Shown one piece after another: positions 16,257-25,300 of a stretch of 31,721 bases of DNA (within the stretch, counting starts at the first letter, position 1; every line of letters begins with the position of its first letter). This DNA comes from Planctomycetaceae bacterium. GTDB lineage: Bacteria; Planctomycetota; Planctomycetia; Pirellulales; Lacipirellulaceae. A model generated the notes under the pieces. The model was given only the letters and a program-made list of their open reading frames with translations, did no database searches and was not told where the DNA came from. A program made the position numbers and the translations under genes. The stretch is from positions 12,723 to 44,443 of the forward strand of contig PATG01000030.1 in the NCBI GenBank assembly GCA_002713555.1, given 5' to 3'.

Positions 16257-18731
16257 ATGCCCAAGGCATTGATGATTGACCCCCAAGAGATGCGGTCGTC
16301 CGAAGTTCTCGATTTCAAGCCTATTCATCTCAATCATTACGACAAGAGCGTCGTGGACGAACTGTCAGAGGGCAAAGTCAGTAAAGAAGATCTGCTCTTT
16401 ATTCAACGTGACATGATGATCATTCGTGCTTTCGAAAGCATGCTGGAGACAGTCAAGAAGCAAGGACACTTCAATAATATCGAATACAATCATCGCGGTC
16501 CTGCGCATCTTTCAATTGGGCAGGAAGCCTCGGCAGTGGGGCAGGCGTTTCTCCTCGGCACCGACGATCACATCTATGGCTCGCATCGCTCGCATGGTGA
16601 GATTCTTGCCAAAAGCCTATCGGCGATTCGTAAGCTCGAAGACGCATCGTTGATGGCGATCATGACGAACTACTTTGGCGGTGATTGCTTGCGCGTGGTA
16701 GAAAAAGATTTCCAAGGCGAACCACAAGATTTGGCGATGGATTTCATCGTTTATGGCGCCTTGGCTGAAATATTTGCTCGCGATACTGGTCTGAATCGTG
16801 GGTTTGGTGGTTCGATGCACGCGTTCTTTCCGCCCTTTGGAGTTTATCCGAATAACGCCATTGTTGGTGGGTCAGCAGACATCTCCGTGGGTGCTGCATT
16901 AAACAAACATGTCAACAAGAAACCAGGCCTGGTGATTGCAAATATTGGCGACGCAGCTGCCGCCTGTGGACCAACTTGGGAAGCCCTCTGCTTTGCTACG
17001 ATGGACCAATTCAAGGAATTGTGGGACGAAGCACATCGCGGTGGGCTGCCGCTCATTATGAATTTTGTGAATAATTTTTACGGAATGGGTGGGCAACCGG
17101 TGGGCGAGACGATGGGCTTCAAGGTGCTGGCTCGCATGGGTGCGGGACTCAATCCAGATCAGATGCATGCCGAACGCGTCGACGGTTACAATCCCCTGGC
17201 CGTCGTGGATGCCATACGTCGCAAGCGAGAAATAATTCAGCGAGGCGATGGACCCGTATTATTGGATACGGTGACCTACCGCTTCAGCGGACATTCTCCC
17301 TCCGATGCCAGTTCCTATCGTGAAAAAGACGAGATTGACGCCTGGCAAGATGTTGATCCAATCAACACGTTTGCGTCCAACTTGATGGATGCGGGGGTAT
17401 GCACACAAACGGACCTCGATGCCATGCAGGCCAACGTGGATGCGTTGATTCTCAGATCGTATCAGAAGGCGGTCGACCTGGAGATTTCACCGCGGGCAAA
17501 TCAAAAGAATACGAAGTGCCTGCTGGAACAGGTGATGTTTTCTGATGATCGAGTTGAGAAGATGGAAGATCGTCCTGCGGATACGAACTTGCCGCTAGCC
17601 GAGAATCCGCGTTTCAAGCAGCTGGAGCGGCGGAGTCGTTTCGGGCTCGACGAAAACGGCAAGCCATTACCCAAACAACGCTGCATTGCTGTTCGTGATG
17701 CCCTCTTCGAAGCCATTATTGATCGTTTCTATGCCGATCCTACTCTCGTCGCCTACGGCGAAGAGAATCGCGATTGGGGGGGCGCATTTGCCGTCTATCG
17801 CGGCTTGACTGAGGCATTGCCCTACCACCGTTTATTCAATTCGCCGATTAGCGAAGCGTCGATTGTTGGCACGGCTGTCGGCTATGCCCTGGAAGGCGGC
17901 CGGGTGATTGCGGAGTTGATGTATTGCGATTTCATGGGGCGTGCCGGAGATGAGATATTCAACCAACTGGCCAAATGGCAGTCGATGTCAGGTGGTTTAC
18001 TCAAGATGCCTGTCGTTTTGCGAGTATCCGTTGGATCAAAATATGGCGCCCAGCACAGCCAGGATTGGACCAGTATGTGTGCCCACATTCCGGGTCTGAA
18101 AGTAGTATTTCCCGCCACACCCTACGATGCGAAAGGACTCATGTACTCCGCTTTGATGGGTACGGATCCGGTTGTCTTTTTTGAAAGTCAGCGTCTTTAC
18201 GATCAGCCAGAATTATTCCATGAAGGGGGTGTGCCGACCGAAGCCTACGAAATTCCCTTTGGAGAGCCCGATATCAAGAAGGCCGGCAACGACCTGACCA
18301 TCCTCTCCATTGGTGCAACGCTCTATCGGGCGCTCGACGCTGCTGAGGAGTTAGCAGATAAGTACGGCATTTCCTGTGAAGTGATCGATGCGCGTACCAT
18401 CGTACCGTTCAACTTTGCCAAGGTTATCGAATCCATAAAAAAGACACGCAAGATTGTGCTCACATCCGATGCCTGCGAACGCGGTAGTGCGTTGCAGACG
18501 TTTGCTGCCAAAATCACACAGTTCGCCTTTGACGAACTCGACGGCCCGCCAGTGGTTGTGGGAGCGCGCAATTGGATCACCCCAGCCGATGAAATCGAAG
18601 ATAGTTTCTTCCCGCAACCTTCGGACATTATCGATGCGATCCACGAGCATATCCTGCCGCTCCAAGGATACAAGCCGGTACGTGAGTGCTCAACCAGCGA
18701 ATTATTGCGTCGTAGTGAGGCAGGAGTCTGA
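16257..18731 (+). CDS. 2-oxo-acid dehydrogenase E1, fused alpha and beta subunits
   Basis: 824 residues, ATG start with AGGAG 9 bases upstream. The N-terminal 460 residues are E1-alpha: [34 protein letters not shown], and the thiamine-diphosphate site from G231-D232 (GDAAAACGP) to N272-N273 (FVNNFYGM). The GDG of the family is GDA and the motif is about ten residues longer than usual. The phosphorylation-loop region [15 protein letters not shown] follows. From about residue 475 comes E1-beta: [11 protein letters not shown] (E502/E503), [19 protein letters not shown] (H600), [19 protein letters not shown] and DPVVFFES. It decarboxylates a 2-oxo acid (or cleaves acetoin) and loads the product on lipoyl-E2. 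Pyruvate is plausible; the substrate is not proven. Partners E2/E3 are on the opposite strand across deoR. Confidence 0.93.
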   Translation: MPKALMIDPQEMRSSEVLDFKPIHLNHYDKSVVDELSEGKVSKEDLLFIQRDMMIIRAFESMLETVKKQGHFNNIEYNHRGPAHLSIGQEASAVGQAFLLGTDDHIYGSHRSHGEILAKSLSAIRKLEDASLMAIMTNYFGGDCLRVVEKDFQGEPQDLAMDFIVYGALAEIFARDTGLNRGFGGSMHAFFPPFGVYPNNAIVGGSADISVGAALNKHVNKKPGLVIANIGDAAAACGPTWEALCFATMDQFKELWDEAHRGGLPLIMNFVNNFYGMGGQPVGETMGFKVLARMGAGLNPDQMHAERVDGYNPLAVVDAIRRKREIIQRGDGPVLLDTVTYRFSGHSPSDASSYREKDEIDAWQDVDPINTFASNLMDAGVCTQTDLDAMQANVDALILRSYQKAVDLEISPRANQKNTKCLLEQVMFSDDRVEKMEDRPADTNLPLAENPRFKQLERRSRFGLDENGKPLPKQRCIAVRDALFEAIIDRFYADPTLVAYGEENRDWGGAFAVYRGLTEALPYHRLFNSPISEASIVGTAVGYALEGGRVIAELMYCDFMGRAGDEIFNQLAKWQSMSGGLLKMPVVLRVSVGSKYGAQHSQDWTSMCAHIPGLKVVFPATPYDAKGLMYSALMGTDPVVFFESQRLYDQPELFHEGGVPTEAYEIPFGEPDIKKAGNDLTILSIGATLYRALDAAEELADKYGISCEVIDARTIVPFNFAKVIESIKKTRKIVLTSDACERGSALQTFAAKITQFAFDELDGPPVVVGARNWITPADEIEDSFFPQPSDIIDAIHEHILPLQGYKPVRECSTSELLRRSEAGV

Positions 18732-18917
18732 GCGAACGGCTAATGGGAACGTACCTTGAAGAGCAGAGGTATTCGAGTGGACGGTCTTTTTCCTGGAGGG
18801 CAGGGGGGCAGAGACCCAAAACAACGAGAACCAGTTTCATAGCCTAGTTCAGGGTCGAATTCCTCGGGAAACTTGACACAACACGGTGGTTTTGAAATAG
18901 GTTCTAGGAGGATTGTC

Positions 18918-19997
18918 TTGGAGAATACGGTTCGAGTAGCGCTCGTCGGTGTGGGCAATTGCGCGTCTGCACTAGTTCAGGGGGTGCACTATTACAAAGA
19001 AGCACACCCGGGGCTGATGCATTGGTCAATCGATGACTATCTTCCCTCGTCGATTGAATTCAGTGCGGCCTTCGATGTGGACGTCGCTAAGGTTGGAAAA
19101 ACCCTGGATGTTGCCATTCATGCAGGTGAAAACAACACGTATCGATTCTCCGATGTACCAACCCTGCCGGTCACCGTTCAAGCCTCTCCTGTTTTTGATG
19201 GTCTGGGCAGGCGATATTCGGAAAAGATTACACCGGTTGACTCTGCCCAATCTGTTGATGTTGTGCGAGTTCTCCGAGAATCTAAAACCGATGTCGTCGT
19301 GAATTATCTTCCCGTCGGATCTTACGAAGCTACGCGCTGGTGGGCAGAGCGCGCTATCGAAGCCAAATGTGCTTTTGTGAATTGCATTCCAGAATTTATT
19401 GCGTCTGAGGAGTCGTGGCAAAAAAGGTTTCAGGAAGCAGGGGTGCCCCTGATTGGCGATGACGTAAAAAGCCAATTCGGTGCAACCATTGTACACCGTG
19501 TCCTGGCCCAATTGTTAGCAGAGCGCGGTATCAAGCTGGAACGCACCTATCAACTGAATTTTGGTGGCAACATGGACTTCTACAACATGTTGAATGACGA
19601 GCGATTGACGACGAAACGTGAGTCCAAGAAGAAGTCTGTCGAATCGATTATCCCAGGAGGGATTCCAGCAGAGAATATCCATATCAGTCCAAGCGACTAT
19701 GTGCAGTGGCTGGGAGATCAAAAAATGTGTCACATTCGTCTCGATGGTTCGGCTTTTGGTGGAGTGCCATTGAGGATGGAGCTGAAGCTGGAAGTCTGGG
19801 ACTCACCCAACTCAGCTGGAGTCGTATTGGATGCCGTTCGTTGGGCAAAAGTTGCCATGGATCGCGGTCTGGCTGGGCCCGTTGAGCCGGTTTGCAGCGT
19901 GTCTATGAAGTCTCCTCCCAATCAGATCACGGACGACCAGGCAGCCGCACAGCTGGCGGACTGGTGCAACACGCATGATATCTCACTGAGCGAGTAG
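18918..19997 (+). CDS. ino1: Inositol-3-phosphate synthase (actinobacterial-type)
   Basis: 359 residues from the TTG at 18918, chosen because a perfect AGGAGG (18906-18911) lies 6 bases before it and the protein then opens ENTVRVALVGVGNCASALVQ like short bacterial Ino1 proteins. The upstream TTG at 18873 would add 15 residues and is also part of a TTGACA resembling a -35 box. The enzyme uses NAD to convert glucose-6-phosphate to myo-inositol-3-phosphate. Conserved blocks are GVGNCASALVQG (dinucleotide), NYLPVGSYEAT, NCIPEFIAS, GDDVKSQFGATI, LNFGGNMDFYNML, ERLTTKRESKKKSVES and DGSAFGGVPLRMELKLEVWDS truncated here to its core, LRMELKLEVWDSPNSAG. It lies 186 bp after E1 and is probably transcribed separately. 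Confidence 0.94.
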   Translation: MENTVRVALVGVGNCASALVQGVHYYKEAHPGLMHWSIDDYLPSSIEFSAAFDVDVAKVGKTLDVAIHAGENNTYRFSDVPTLPVTVQASPVFDGLGRRYSEKITPVDSAQSVDVVRVLRESKTDVVVNYLPVGSYEATRWWAERAIEAKCAFVNCIPEFIASEESWQKRFQEAGVPLIGDDVKSQFGATIVHRVLAQLLAERGIKLERTYQLNFGGNMDFYNMLNDERLTTKRESKKKSVESIIPGGIPAENIHISPSDYVQWLGDQKMCHIRLDGSAFGGVPLRMELKLEVWDSPNSAGVVLDAVRWAKVAMDRGLAGPVEPVCSVSMKSPPNQITDDQAAAQLADWCNTHDISLSE

Positions 19998-20075
19998 AGG
20001 CTTCCGTTTCTTGCCAGACGAATATGGGAGTATTGAAACCTGGTACTACTGGCCATGGATCTTTTGATGTCCTCC

Positions 20076-20158
20076 GTAGCCGATGTCGCCAGACTTCTGG
20101 ATCCTGCCGGTTGGCTTAGCCTTACTCTACCCCCCCGAATCCTGGCGGATCCGGCTAC
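20076..20158. repeat. Long imperfect inverted repeat between convergent genes
   Basis: Left arm 20076-20100 begins GTAGCCGATGTCGCCAGAC; right arm 20135-20158 ends GGCGGATCCGGCTAC. The reverse complement of the right arm matches the left with a few mismatches and a one-base offset, giving a stem of about 24 bp around a 34-bp loop. It fills much of the gap between ino1 (+) and the dehydrogenase (-). It could act as a terminator in both directions or be a small palindromic mobile element. Confidence 0.6.
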
Positions 20159-20204
20159 AATCTTGATCTTGAGCTTCTAGCAATTAGTCCGTACGCGCTT
20201 CTTG

Positions 20205-21239
20205 CTAAAACTCGATCATGGCTTTGACGACGCCGTCACGGTAGTCGGCCACAAGGTCAAATGCCGTTTTGCTTTCGGAGAAAGGAAAGCGGTGCGTGAT
20301 GAGATGGTCGACCTCTGCACGGCTCTCCCCGATGATGTCGAGAGCCGGTTGAACGCACTCACGCTGCCGACGGATATTAATGAGGGTGAGTTCCTTGCGT
20401 CGTATTCTTTCAGGCTTGAAGGAGATCGAATCGACTTCTGGGATACCGATAAGCACGAGTTTGCCTCCTGGACGTAAGATTTCGACCGCCTGGTCGATCG
20501 CGTCTTGCTTACCACAACATTCATAGACAACGTCCAGTCCCAGAGGAACATGCTGGAAGACTTCTGCCACGACGTCCTGCCGTGTTGGGTTTCCTACCCA
20601 TTTTGCACCCGCTTGTTGCGTGGCGACACATCGTTCCTCTATCTTGTCCGTGCAGTAAATGTTGTCACATCCTCCATGATTTACCGACATCATTACCGTG
20701 CGTCCTATGGGTCCCATCCCCAGGATGCCGACCTGTTGGTCGCTGCGAACACCCGCCTGTTGGACGGCATAGATGGCAATCGCTAGCGGCTCTGAGACGG
20801 TTGCTTCACCCATGCTAAGATCATCTTCGATCTTGAAGCAGTTTTCTTGAGGCATGAGCAAATACTCTGAAAGACTCCCCTCTGCCTGACCAGGGCAGCC
20901 AAGAAACCGGTTGTGGCGGCACGTGTTCTCGCGCCCCACCTGACATTGGTCGCACTGCCCGCAAGGCATGGCTGGTTCAATTGCCACCCGATCGCCCACC
21001 TTCACCGAGGAGACTCCGGTACCCACTTCAGCAACCGTTCCAGCACACTCATGGCCTACCGTAAACGGGTATTCAACAACCTGGCTACCGATACGTCCAG
21101 TGACGTAGTAATGGATGTCCGAACCGCACACTCCCACAGCGCCAAGTTGGATGAGCACATCCGTCGAACGCTTAATCTGAGGAGTCGGAACCTCGAGTAA
21201 CTCCATTTCGCGTATTCCGGTAAGTTGAAACGATTTCAC
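20205..21239 (-). CDS. Zinc-dependent medium-chain dehydrogenase, sorbitol/xylitol dehydrogenase-like
   Basis: 344 residues from GTG at 21239, with GGGGAGAG about 7 bases upstream. Catalytic zinc ligands C38 (GVCGSDIHYY) and H63-E64 (VGHECAG); structural zinc cysteines C93, C96, C99 and C107. The nucleotide-binding motif is GILGMGPIGRTVMM. Overall it is close to polyol dehydrogenases of the sorbitol/xylitol/threonine group, which oxidise a polyol to a ketose with NAD. The substrate is not determinable from sequence. It is separated from the upstream PEP-CTERM gene by 230 bp with its own candidate promoter, so it is probably a single transcript. Proximity to ino1 allows an inositol role but does not show one. 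Confidence 0.92.
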   Translation of the reverse strand: MKSFQLTGIREMELLEVPTPQIKRSTDVLIQLGAVGVCGSDIHYYVTGRIGSQVVEYPFTVGHECAGTVAEVGTGVSSVKVGDRVAIEPAMPCGQCDQCQVGRENTCRHNRFLGCPGQAEGSLSEYLLMPQENCFKIEDDLSMGEATVSEPLAIAIYAVQQAGVRSDQQVGILGMGPIGRTVMMSVNHGGCDNIYCTDKIEERCVATQQAGAKWVGNPTRQDVVAEVFQHVPLGLDVVYECCGKQDAIDQAVEILRPGGKLVLIGIPEVDSISFKPERIRRKELTLINIRRQRECVQPALDIIGESRAEVDHLITHRFPFSESKTAFDLVADYRDGVVKAMIEF

Positions 21240-21284
21240 GGAGCAGCTCTCCCCACGAAGAAGTCAAGTTTATTGTAAAGCACG

Positions 21285-21313
21285 GTTATAGTCGTATGTG
21301 TAGCCTGCGTCAG
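21285..21313 (-). promoter_or_regulatory. Candidate sigma-70-type promoter for the polyol dehydrogenase
   Basis: On the minus strand CTGACG (21313-21308) and TATAAC (21290-21285) are separated by 17 bp, each one or two bases from consensus. The -10 lies about 45 bp before the GTG start. The -35 falls inside the hairpin at 21311-21341. Confidence 0.35.
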
Positions 21314-21341
21314 CGCCGGGAAATCCTCAAATTTCGCGCTG
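21311..21341. other. Bulged hairpin downstream of the PEP-CTERM gene
   Basis: CAGCGC (21311-21316) pairs with GCGCTG (21336-21341); after a 3-base bulge GAAAT pairs with ATTTC, giving about 11 bp of stem and a 6-base loop. There is no T-run. It could stabilise or end the minus-strand transcript of the PEP-CTERM/giant-protein operon. Confidence 0.35.
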
Positions 21342-21373
21342 GGTGCAGCCTGCCCTTTGTTCATGGTTTGGAA

Positions 21374-21485
21374 ACAGGGGGTAACAGAGACAACAGAGAA
21401 ATATCCTCTGTTTCCTCATGTTCAGATGGATGAGCGCCGGACGCGGAGAATCTGAAATAGCCGAAGTTATTATTGAGTCATCCCT
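21374..21485 (+). repeat. Dispersed 110-bp repeat, copy 2
   Basis: It matches copy 1 (4630-4739) along its length in the same orientation. Here the internal hairpin is AACAGAG/CTCTGTT (21392-21412 region) rather than the outer ACAGGAGG pair of copy 1. Its right end reaches 16 bp into the 3' end of the PEP-CTERM gene, so the stop codon of that gene (TAA at 21472-21470) and its last four codons (Gly-Met-Thr-Gln) are supplied by the repeat. Confidence 0.85.
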
Positions 21486-22393
21486 AAGTTGCTTCGTATT
21501 CTTTGAAAACCGCCTAGCCATGGTACGAGAGCAACGAAGAGGATCGAGCAAGACACCGGTTCGGGTATGGCCGTGAAGGCAGTAGCCAGAGAGCCTGTAT
21601 TGCTTCCATTGAGGAAATTCCAGATGGGTAGATCGTAGGCATCCACGTTCCCATTGCCATCGGCATCGCCTTGAGCAAAGGTGGTTCCAACACCAAAGCC
21701 GCGTTGCCAAATGAGAAAGTCGGCTCCATCCACTTTGGTGTCAACATTAAAATCGGCATCCGAAGTGGAAAGCACAATCAGAGAACCATTGTTCACGGTT
21801 GTTGACACAGCAGCACCCCCCGTACCCAAGAGAGTTGTCTCAAAAGGACCACCAGACAATCCAGGTAAAACACTGGACAAGAGTAGATCAAAATTCCCTG
21901 TTGTGAATCCGGTGGTGTCTAGAGTTATCTGGGCCACTAAGCCACTTGCTGAAACAGTCGATGGCCCTGGTGGTGGATTCAATGCTACCGTTGAGAAAAA
22001 CATTTGAACGACACCCGAGCGATCAAGGTCGGTCTGGACAGCCGAACTCACATCGAAGATTGTTCCAGAGGTCATGTTCACGGAACTGATTTCTGGACCA
22101 TCAGTCCCTGCAGGCAAGGCTGCGTTTACTAATTCTGGACCACCGTCGCCTACTTGCGCAAACAAGTCGATACCGGCGACTATATCTACTCCAGTTACGG
22201 GTATGGAAATATCCTGACCAGGTGTATTTGCCAACAAGAAATGGGTGCCCACATCAATCGTCGCCCCTCTAGCTAAATCAGTCAAAGCAATCAAGACGCC
22301 AGCCGAAGCAGCAATCAAGACAAGGGTAGCCCCAAGCGACACATTTCGTAGGCTACTGATTCGTCTCAAAATGTAAGGGTTGGTAAATCTCAT
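21470..22393 (-). CDS. PEP-CTERM sorted exported protein with dockerin-like segment
   Basis: 307 residues from the ATG at 22393. A long N-terminal signal with a hydrophobic core (GATLVLIAASAGVLIAL) ends near LARGA. A beta-rich, cohesin-like region follows (about 40-205), then a planctomycete dockerin-like segment with two calcium-loop-like motifs (DADFNVDTKVDGADFLIW and GDADGNGNVDAYDLPIWNFL). The C-terminus is a PEP-CTERM sorting signal: IPEP, a hydrophobic helix, and basic residues (FQRIRSNLG). It should be exported and processed by an exosortase. Its ATG overlaps the stop of the giant gene (ATGA), so it is translationally coupled to it. The last four codons and stop lie in a dispersed repeat. 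Confidence 0.9.
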   Translation of the reverse strand: MRFTNPYILRRISSLRNVSLGATLVLIAASAGVLIALTDLARGATIDVGTHFLLANTPGQDISIPVTGVDIVAGIDLFAQVGDGGPELVNAALPAGTDGPEISSVNMTSGTIFDVSSAVQTDLDRSGVVQMFFSTVALNPPPGPSTVSASGLVAQITLDTTGFTTGNFDLLLSSVLPGLSGGPFETTLLGTGGAAVSTTVNNGSLIVLSTSDADFNVDTKVDGADFLIWQRGFGVGTTFAQGDADGNGNVDAYDLPIWNFLNGSNTGSLATAFTAIPEPVSCSILFVALVPWLGGFQRIRSNLGMTQ

Positions 22394-25300
22394 ACAACTC
22401 CGTCCCAACTTGGATCACGAAGCCAGTCCGCATTTTCACCCCAAAGATCGGCCAATTTTTCGTCAAATTCTTCCGACACGGTATTCCCAAATTCTTGCAA
22501 TTCACTTAGATGTGAAGAACGATAGTGTGCGAATGCTTCGCTCATAGCGGGAGCAAGTCTCTCCTGCGTAGTCGTGACAATATTATTGAAACCGACTTCA
22601 ACTTGAGACAAAGCTCCATGGAAATGCGATGCAAACCTCTCTGTCGTTAACATGTTAAAGGTCAAGAAAGTGGTTGCACCTAAATTGAGATCAAGATCGC
22701 CTGGCAGGTTTGCTGACGGACGAACGGCATCCGTAATAAAAGTGTCGACCCATTGGCTGAGCTGAGCCAGCTGTTGCTGCTGTTGCTGCACCACAACCGT
22801 GAGGGCGGAGGTAATTCCCATGGCGTCGACGCCATTGCGTTGGGAGTTGCCAAATACCAGGGGCACTTCTTCGGCAACAAATCCCAAACGCGGCTGGCTT
22901 GGATCTACCGAATAAACGAAGCTTACTGGATCGAGATTGAAAATCAGATCAGCCGCCTGGCTATAACTGAGATTGCTGATGTCCTGTTTAAATTCCTGCG
23001 ACGAACCTGGCGTGATGGTTCCCGTTGCCACAAGATTGCCAGTAATGCTTACCAACCCATCTTTGATCAGCATCCTTTCGGCAAGATTATTGGGTCCAAA
23101 TTTACTATTAATCCGAATGCCATTCGTAAAGGTCCCGGTGCCTTGGCCGTAGGCGATAAGTTCCAAAGCGCCACTCTTATTATGATCGACCGGGTCTCCG
23201 GGAAAAGTATACGTATCCTGATTGTGGTCTGGGTGCATAATGATCGCTGCCCCACCATCGACATCGTTGAGTCCATTCAGGCTGGAATAGAGTGTCGTAC
23301 TTGCTGATGCGCTCAGGTTGGTTTGCTCCCGCATGAACATCGTTCGTGCTTCTCGTCCCTCCAGGATCAGATCGCCCACCAACATATTACCGGAGATTGC
23401 AAAGGTGGGTTTCACACCCGTGTGGGGAAGATTCGGCACACTCACGCCATCATCCCACAGGTACATCCCCAGGCCACCGGGTTCATCGGCAAAATACAAG
23501 TCACGTGGCGAGCCATCGATGTTTATGCTCAGAGCAGAATCAATTCCCAGGCCCGGATTGGCCACGTGTGAAAAGTTCCAGCCGGTGCCGCCTGTTTCTT
23601 CCAATCGCATCCACTGGTCCGCGTTTTCCAGAATAGTAAATGCTGGTACTTCATCACCTGAAGTCAGCGGAAGAGGTGTCCACCCTCCCTGCTGAGCATT
23701 CGGCAAAGCCGTGCTGTGTGGCTCGACAGGACCGGATTCGTCTGGATTGGCTTCGACAGGATTGGCTTCGACTGGCTGCAAAGTATTTAAAAAGTTCGCT
23801 ACCAGGTGATTGGATGTTGAGAGACTCGAAACTAGGGTGGTCAACTCTGCAGCACCACTCATGGTTCTGCTGCCATACCCGTTTGATGAGGAGTGAGCAA
23901 CTTCTCCCAAGGCATCAACTCCGGCACCGACTTGGATGGGTTGCAGCAATTCGTAAAGTGCGTCGATTTCTGCTTGCTGCTGTTGAGCAATCGAAACAAG
24001 GCTCGCTGTGATGCCCATGGCATCCACTGCTTTACGGTCTGCTGTTCCAAACTCTTCTGGCACTTCTTCGGCCAGGAACCCCAGGCGAGGCTGCTCCGGA
24101 TTTGTGTGATAGGCAAAACTCACCGCATCCAGCAGTTCGACCAAATTTGCAGCATGGTCGTAAGCAAGCTCTTGGATATCTTGTTTGATTTCGCGAGAAG
24201 ACCCGGAAGTGATTGTTCCTGAGGCAACCACCTCACCGAACACGTTAACCGTTCCATCTTTGATGATCATACGATCGGCGACAGAGTCGACCCCATCACG
24301 TGTTTGAAACACAATCGCATTGGCGTAGGCGCCGCTACCGACTCCATAAGCAGTGAGCTGCAAGGTGCCGCTTTCGTTATTTGTAGTAGCATCACCCGGA
24401 AACGCGCCCACATCCTGATGGTGATCGGGTCGCAACAAAATCCCTGCACCGCCGTCGGTATCACTATTGATTCCCTGGCCGGCTGAAAACAGCACGGTGG
24501 CAGCTTGGGCACTCAGGTTCGAATCCACCCGGCGAAAATGTGAGATTGCTTCACGCCCATTTCCCACAATGTCGCCCACCAACATATCACCGAACAGTGC
24601 AAAATCGGGCTTGTCACCAGTCAGTACAAGATTCGGAATTGCCCGTCCATCTTCCCATAGATAGATGTTGGCACCACCCGTTTCATCGGCAAGGTAGAAA
24701 TCGAGGGGCGAGCTGTCTACGTTGACGCTCAGCGCCGAACCAATTCCCAGGCCAGGGTTGCTAAAGTGGTCAAAATTCCAATTCGTACCAGAGGAGTTTT
24801 GCAATTCAATCCACTCGTTCCCTGATTCGGTGACTTGGAAGGGAGTCACGACAGGTAGGTTCACTGCGTGCGATGCAGCAACCCAACTAGAATGAGAAGA
24901 TGCAGCTGTGAGCTCCGTACTTGGATCTGAGGTACTGGCAGCAAAAGTAGGCAACTCGAGATCGGAAATTATGCTCTCTGGAGAGAATGCAGCCAAGGGT
25001 GCGTTACTGCTGGCGCTTCCCAACAAATTGCCGGCAATTGCAACACCTTCTGAATTGGCTGCTGCAGTGCTTGTTGAACTCGCCCCGACCGAAGCGCCTA
25101 GAATTGAAGAACTCGCAGCTGAGGAACCTGTTGCTAAAGGCCCCCCGACAATGGACGGATGTGAACGGGATAAATCTAATATTGCCGTACGAATGCTTTC
25201 CGTGTCGATCTCAGCGGACTCTAACAATTGCGTGATCTCATCAATGGTCTCGCGCTGCTGCTGTAGAATCACGGTCAGCGCGGTGGCGATACCCATGGGA

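Noticed and set aside
21374..21485. Repeat copy 2 as a CRISPR-like or insertion-sequence end
   Set aside because: There is no spacer-repeat periodicity, no transposase gene and no clear target-site duplication in the window.
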